A DNA stretch of 7,485 nucleotides. Source: an uncultured beta proteobacterium (GTDB lineage Bacteria > Pseudomonadota > Gammaproteobacteria > Burkholderiales > Burkholderiaceae_C). The stretch spans positions 1 to 7,485 of the forward strand of contig CAIYNH010000466.1 in NCBI GenBank assembly GCA_903927495.1. The letters run 5' to 3'. Below the pieces are notes generated by a model, which was not told where the DNA came from, ran no database searches, and saw only the letters and a list, made by a program, of their open reading frames with translations. Position 1 is the first letter of the stretch, and each line of letters opens with the position of its first letter. The translations under genes and the position numbers were made by a program. Below, in pieces: positions 5,987-7,485 of this stretch.

Positions 5987-6859
5987 TTAGCAGGCCAGTC
6001 TAAGCTTGCGAGCGTCGTTTTCGGCCAAGGTGTCGTCAATCTCGCGCAGCACTGCTTTCATGTCAACATCGGCATAAGCTCGATCAAAGCGCCCAGTCAG
6101 TGCTGTGGAATTGCTGAGTAAACCACCCTGGTACAGACTCCAAATCTCCGGGCCGTAGTCGGTAGTCAGCAAGGCGGGGGCAAACTGCCCGAAGAAGTCG
6201 CGCAGGTTGGCCACATCCCGCAGCAGCATGCGCTGCGCATGGTTGTTTCCGGCGGCATCAACTGCCTGCGGAAGATCGATGATCACAGGGCCATCTGTGC
6301 CTTGGGTGCCATCGAATCCTGGTGTGTGAGCCAGCAAGATGTTGAACTCTGACAAATCACCATGCACCACTCCAGCGCACAGCATGCGTACCACCTCAGA
6401 AATCAGCGTTTTGTGGTGGGAAAGTGCCTGCTCGCGAGTGAAAGCGACATCGTTCAGGCGTGGTGCGGCATCGCCGTTTGCGTCCGTCACCAATTCCATT
6501 AACAGCACACCGTCACAAAAGTTGTAGGGTTGTGGTACTCGAACACCCGCGCCGGCTAGGCGGTAGAGCGCATCCACTTCGGCGCATTGCCACGCAGTTT
6601 CTTGTTCTTGACGACCAAATTTGCTGCCTTTTGCAATGGCCCGGGCAGAGCGCGAGTTCTTAACTTTGCGGTTTTCGGTGTAGTCCACCGCTTGGCGGAA
6701 GCTGCGGTGCGTGGCTTCTTTGTAGACCTTGGCGCAACGGACTTCATCTCCACACCGCACGACGAACACCATCGCCTCCTTGCCACTCATGAGTTGGCGC
6801 ACCACCGTGTCGATCAGTCCCTCTTCAACGAGGCATTGGAGCCTGGGGGGTGTTTTCAT
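5987..6859 (-). CDS. RIO1-like atypical serine kinase (PA4780 type)
   Basis: The 290-residue protein carries the RIO kinase signatures. They are the flexible nucleotide loop MSGKEAMVFV (24-33), ATP lysine K44 in CAKVYK, the hinge MEL (121-123), the catalytic loop HGDLSEFN with D168 and N173, and the metal-binding D195 in IIDLPQ. AVDAAGNNHAQRML and LTGRF near the C-terminus also fit the bacterial PA4780 branch. RIO kinases phosphorylate serine or act as ATPases. In archaea and eukaryotes they serve ribosome maturation, while the bacterial role is not settled. The start is placed at ATG 6859 (MKTPPRLQCLVEEG), which agrees with the family; a TTG at 6877 would add six residues. Neither has a clear Shine-Dalgarno. 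Residues ~177-189 (AHTPGFDGTQGTD) look like a short insertion between the catalytic loop and the metal-binding motif. Confidence 0.92.
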   Translation of the reverse strand: MKTPPRLQCLVEEGLIDTVVRQLMSGKEAMVFVVRCGDEVRCAKVYKEATHRSFRQAVDYTENRKVKNSRSARAIAKGSKFGRQEQETAWQCAEVDALYRLAGAGVRVPQPYNFCDGVLLMELVTDANGDAAPRLNDVAFTREQALSHHKTLISEVVRMLCAGVVHGDLSEFNILLAHTPGFDGTQGTDGPVIIDLPQAVDAAGNNHAQRMLLRDVANLRDFFGQFAPALLTTDYGPEIWSLYQGGLLSNSTALTGRFDRAYADVDMKAVLREIDDTLAENDARKLRLAC

Positions 6860-7023
6860 TGGCCAACGACCGACCAACCCGCATTGCGGTTAACCTTATT
6901 GTTCTCGTATTGGTATGTCGAATAAAGAGAACTTGATCGCACTGTATGACTGACTGATCTATAGCTACCATAGTGAAAACTCAAAGAAATAGACATAATT
7001 TAAATACACTCCAGCATTTTTTG

Positions 7024-7068
7024 GTATTCCAAAGCTCGATTTAATGCGCTTCTTGCCAATTGGAATAC
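7024..7068. repeat. 9-base inverted repeat with 27-base spacer
   Basis: GTATTCCAA (7024-7032) and TTGGAATAC (7060-7068) are perfect inverted copies. They could form a long hairpin or be two opposed binding sites. No gene lies between them and I cannot assign them to an insertion-sequence end. Confidence 0.45.
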
Positions 7069-7104
7069 ATATGCTCGTGTCAGTTAAACACGAACTAGCC
7101 AAAC

Positions 7105-7311
7105 TCAGCCGAACTGCTGATCAGGAAGCCAGATACGGATAACGGGTCGTTTGACCGCTGAGCATCGCAACTCACCAATAAGATGGATTTGACCATAGTG
7201 ATGAGCAAAGGTTAAAGGCACAAACTGGATCACTCCTGCGACCGGCCGGATTAGGCTGAAAAGAGTCAGTCGACATCCGGGACAGCCTTCTCTAAACCAG
7301 CCGTTCAGCAT
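7105..7311 (-). CDS. Doubtful short ORF, unknown product
   Basis: An open frame of 68 codons starts at ATG 7311 (MLNGWFREGCPGC) and ends with DQQFG. There is no Shine-Dalgarno before it. The in-frame stretch upstream stays open for only five or six further codons before a TAA. The translation has a modest hydrophobic middle (VAGVIQFVPLTF) and two cysteines, and I recognise no family. It may be a fragment of a decayed gene or chance. It is kept only because the frame fills an otherwise empty flank. Confidence 0.15.
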   Translation of the reverse strand: MLNGWFREGCPGCRLTLFSLIRPVAGVIQFVPLTFAHHYGQIHLIGELRCSAVKRPVIRIWLPDQQFG

Positions 7312-7451
7312 CAAGTCACGAACTATATCGCCTTAGAAAATTGACTTGCTAAAATCAAACAACATCAGTAGTGTCCCAACGTTGTCACATCGGAACGTCG
7401 TAAGTTAATGAATTACTTGTCAAATTTGGTGTGCGCGTCTGGTCTCGATTT

Positions 7452-7484
7452 AGATCGGAAGAGCGTCGTGTAGGGAAAGAGTGT
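7452..7484 (+). other. Illumina TruSeq adapter sequence (assembly artefact)
   Basis: From AGATCGGAAGAGCGTCGTGT onward, 33 bases match the Illumina adapter read-through sequence (reverse complement of the universal adapter) exactly as I recall it. This is library-construction sequence left at the contig end, and it should be trimmed. The bases just before it rest on few reads and should be treated with caution. Confidence 0.97.
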
Positions 7485-7485
7485 C

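Larger units (their letters stand above)
6860..7451. other. Non-coding, AT-richer flank with inverted repeats
   Basis: No gene is recognisable. The stretch from 6890 to about 7080 is AT-rich and must contain the promoter of the leftward kinase gene, but no well-spaced -35/-10 pair stands out. It holds a 9-base inverted repeat (7024-7068) and a hairpin TCGTGT/ACACGA (7075-7093). A doubtful short open frame occupies 7105-7311. From 7312 to 7451 I see nothing. Confidence 0.5.

Noticed and set aside
5974..6002. Second CRISPR repeat one unit after the first
   Set aside because: The bases share no repeat core. They are the 3' end of the kinase gene with a small CTGCT/AGCAG hairpin.
6959..6998. Promoter for the RIO kinase gene (TTGAGT and TATAGA on the minus strand)
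   Set aside because: The spacing is only 15 bases and the match is weak, so I could not support it over other AT-rich hexamers nearby.

Overview
The window looks like a chromosomal piece of a betaproteobacterium, most likely Burkholderiales/Comamonadaceae (Rhodoferax- or Polaromonas-like). This rests on two protein families: a single-chain fusion of a circularly permuted ATP-grasp with an alpha-E domain, and a PA4780-type RIO kinase. The genus is an inference. The last ~33 bases are Illumina adapter sequence, so the right edge is a contig end and not biology.

Layout. 1-327 is a non-coding leader with one clear palindrome. 328-3021 (+) encodes the ATP-grasp/alpha-E fusion. It overlaps by 4 bases with a transglutaminase-like cysteine peptidase gene (3018-3986, +), and together they form a translationally coupled two-gene operon. 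This is the conserved core of the bacterial 'Anbu' neighbourhood, thought to make or process a peptide-like product or tag. No Anbu peptidase gene follows.

The 3' end of the transglutaminase gene instead runs through a CAAACA hexamer repeat into a decayed IS110-type transposase start (3953-4099). One base later lies an antisense fragment resembling the C-terminal end of an HD-GYP phosphodiesterase (4101-4277, -). About 300 further bases (4278-4586) hold no recognisable gene. 3930-4586 therefore looks like a scar of insertion and deletion.

4587-5633 (-) encodes a secreted, alanine/valine-rich protein with helical repeats and a C-terminal Ig/PKD-like domain carrying two cysteines. It has a good Shine-Dalgarno sequence, a plausible sigma-70 promoter and a terminator-like hairpin upstream. 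The gap before the next gene (5778-5986) contains a solitary 29-base type I-E CRISPR repeat without a second repeat or cas genes, preceded by two tandem GACCGGT-type motifs. 5987-6859 (-) encodes a RIO1-like atypical serine kinase. 6860-7451 is AT-richer, with inverted repeats and only one doubtful short ORF.

The most interesting places are the isolated CRISPR repeat with its tandem motifs, the remodelled 3' end of the Anbu-type operon, and the uncharacterised Ala-rich exported protein.
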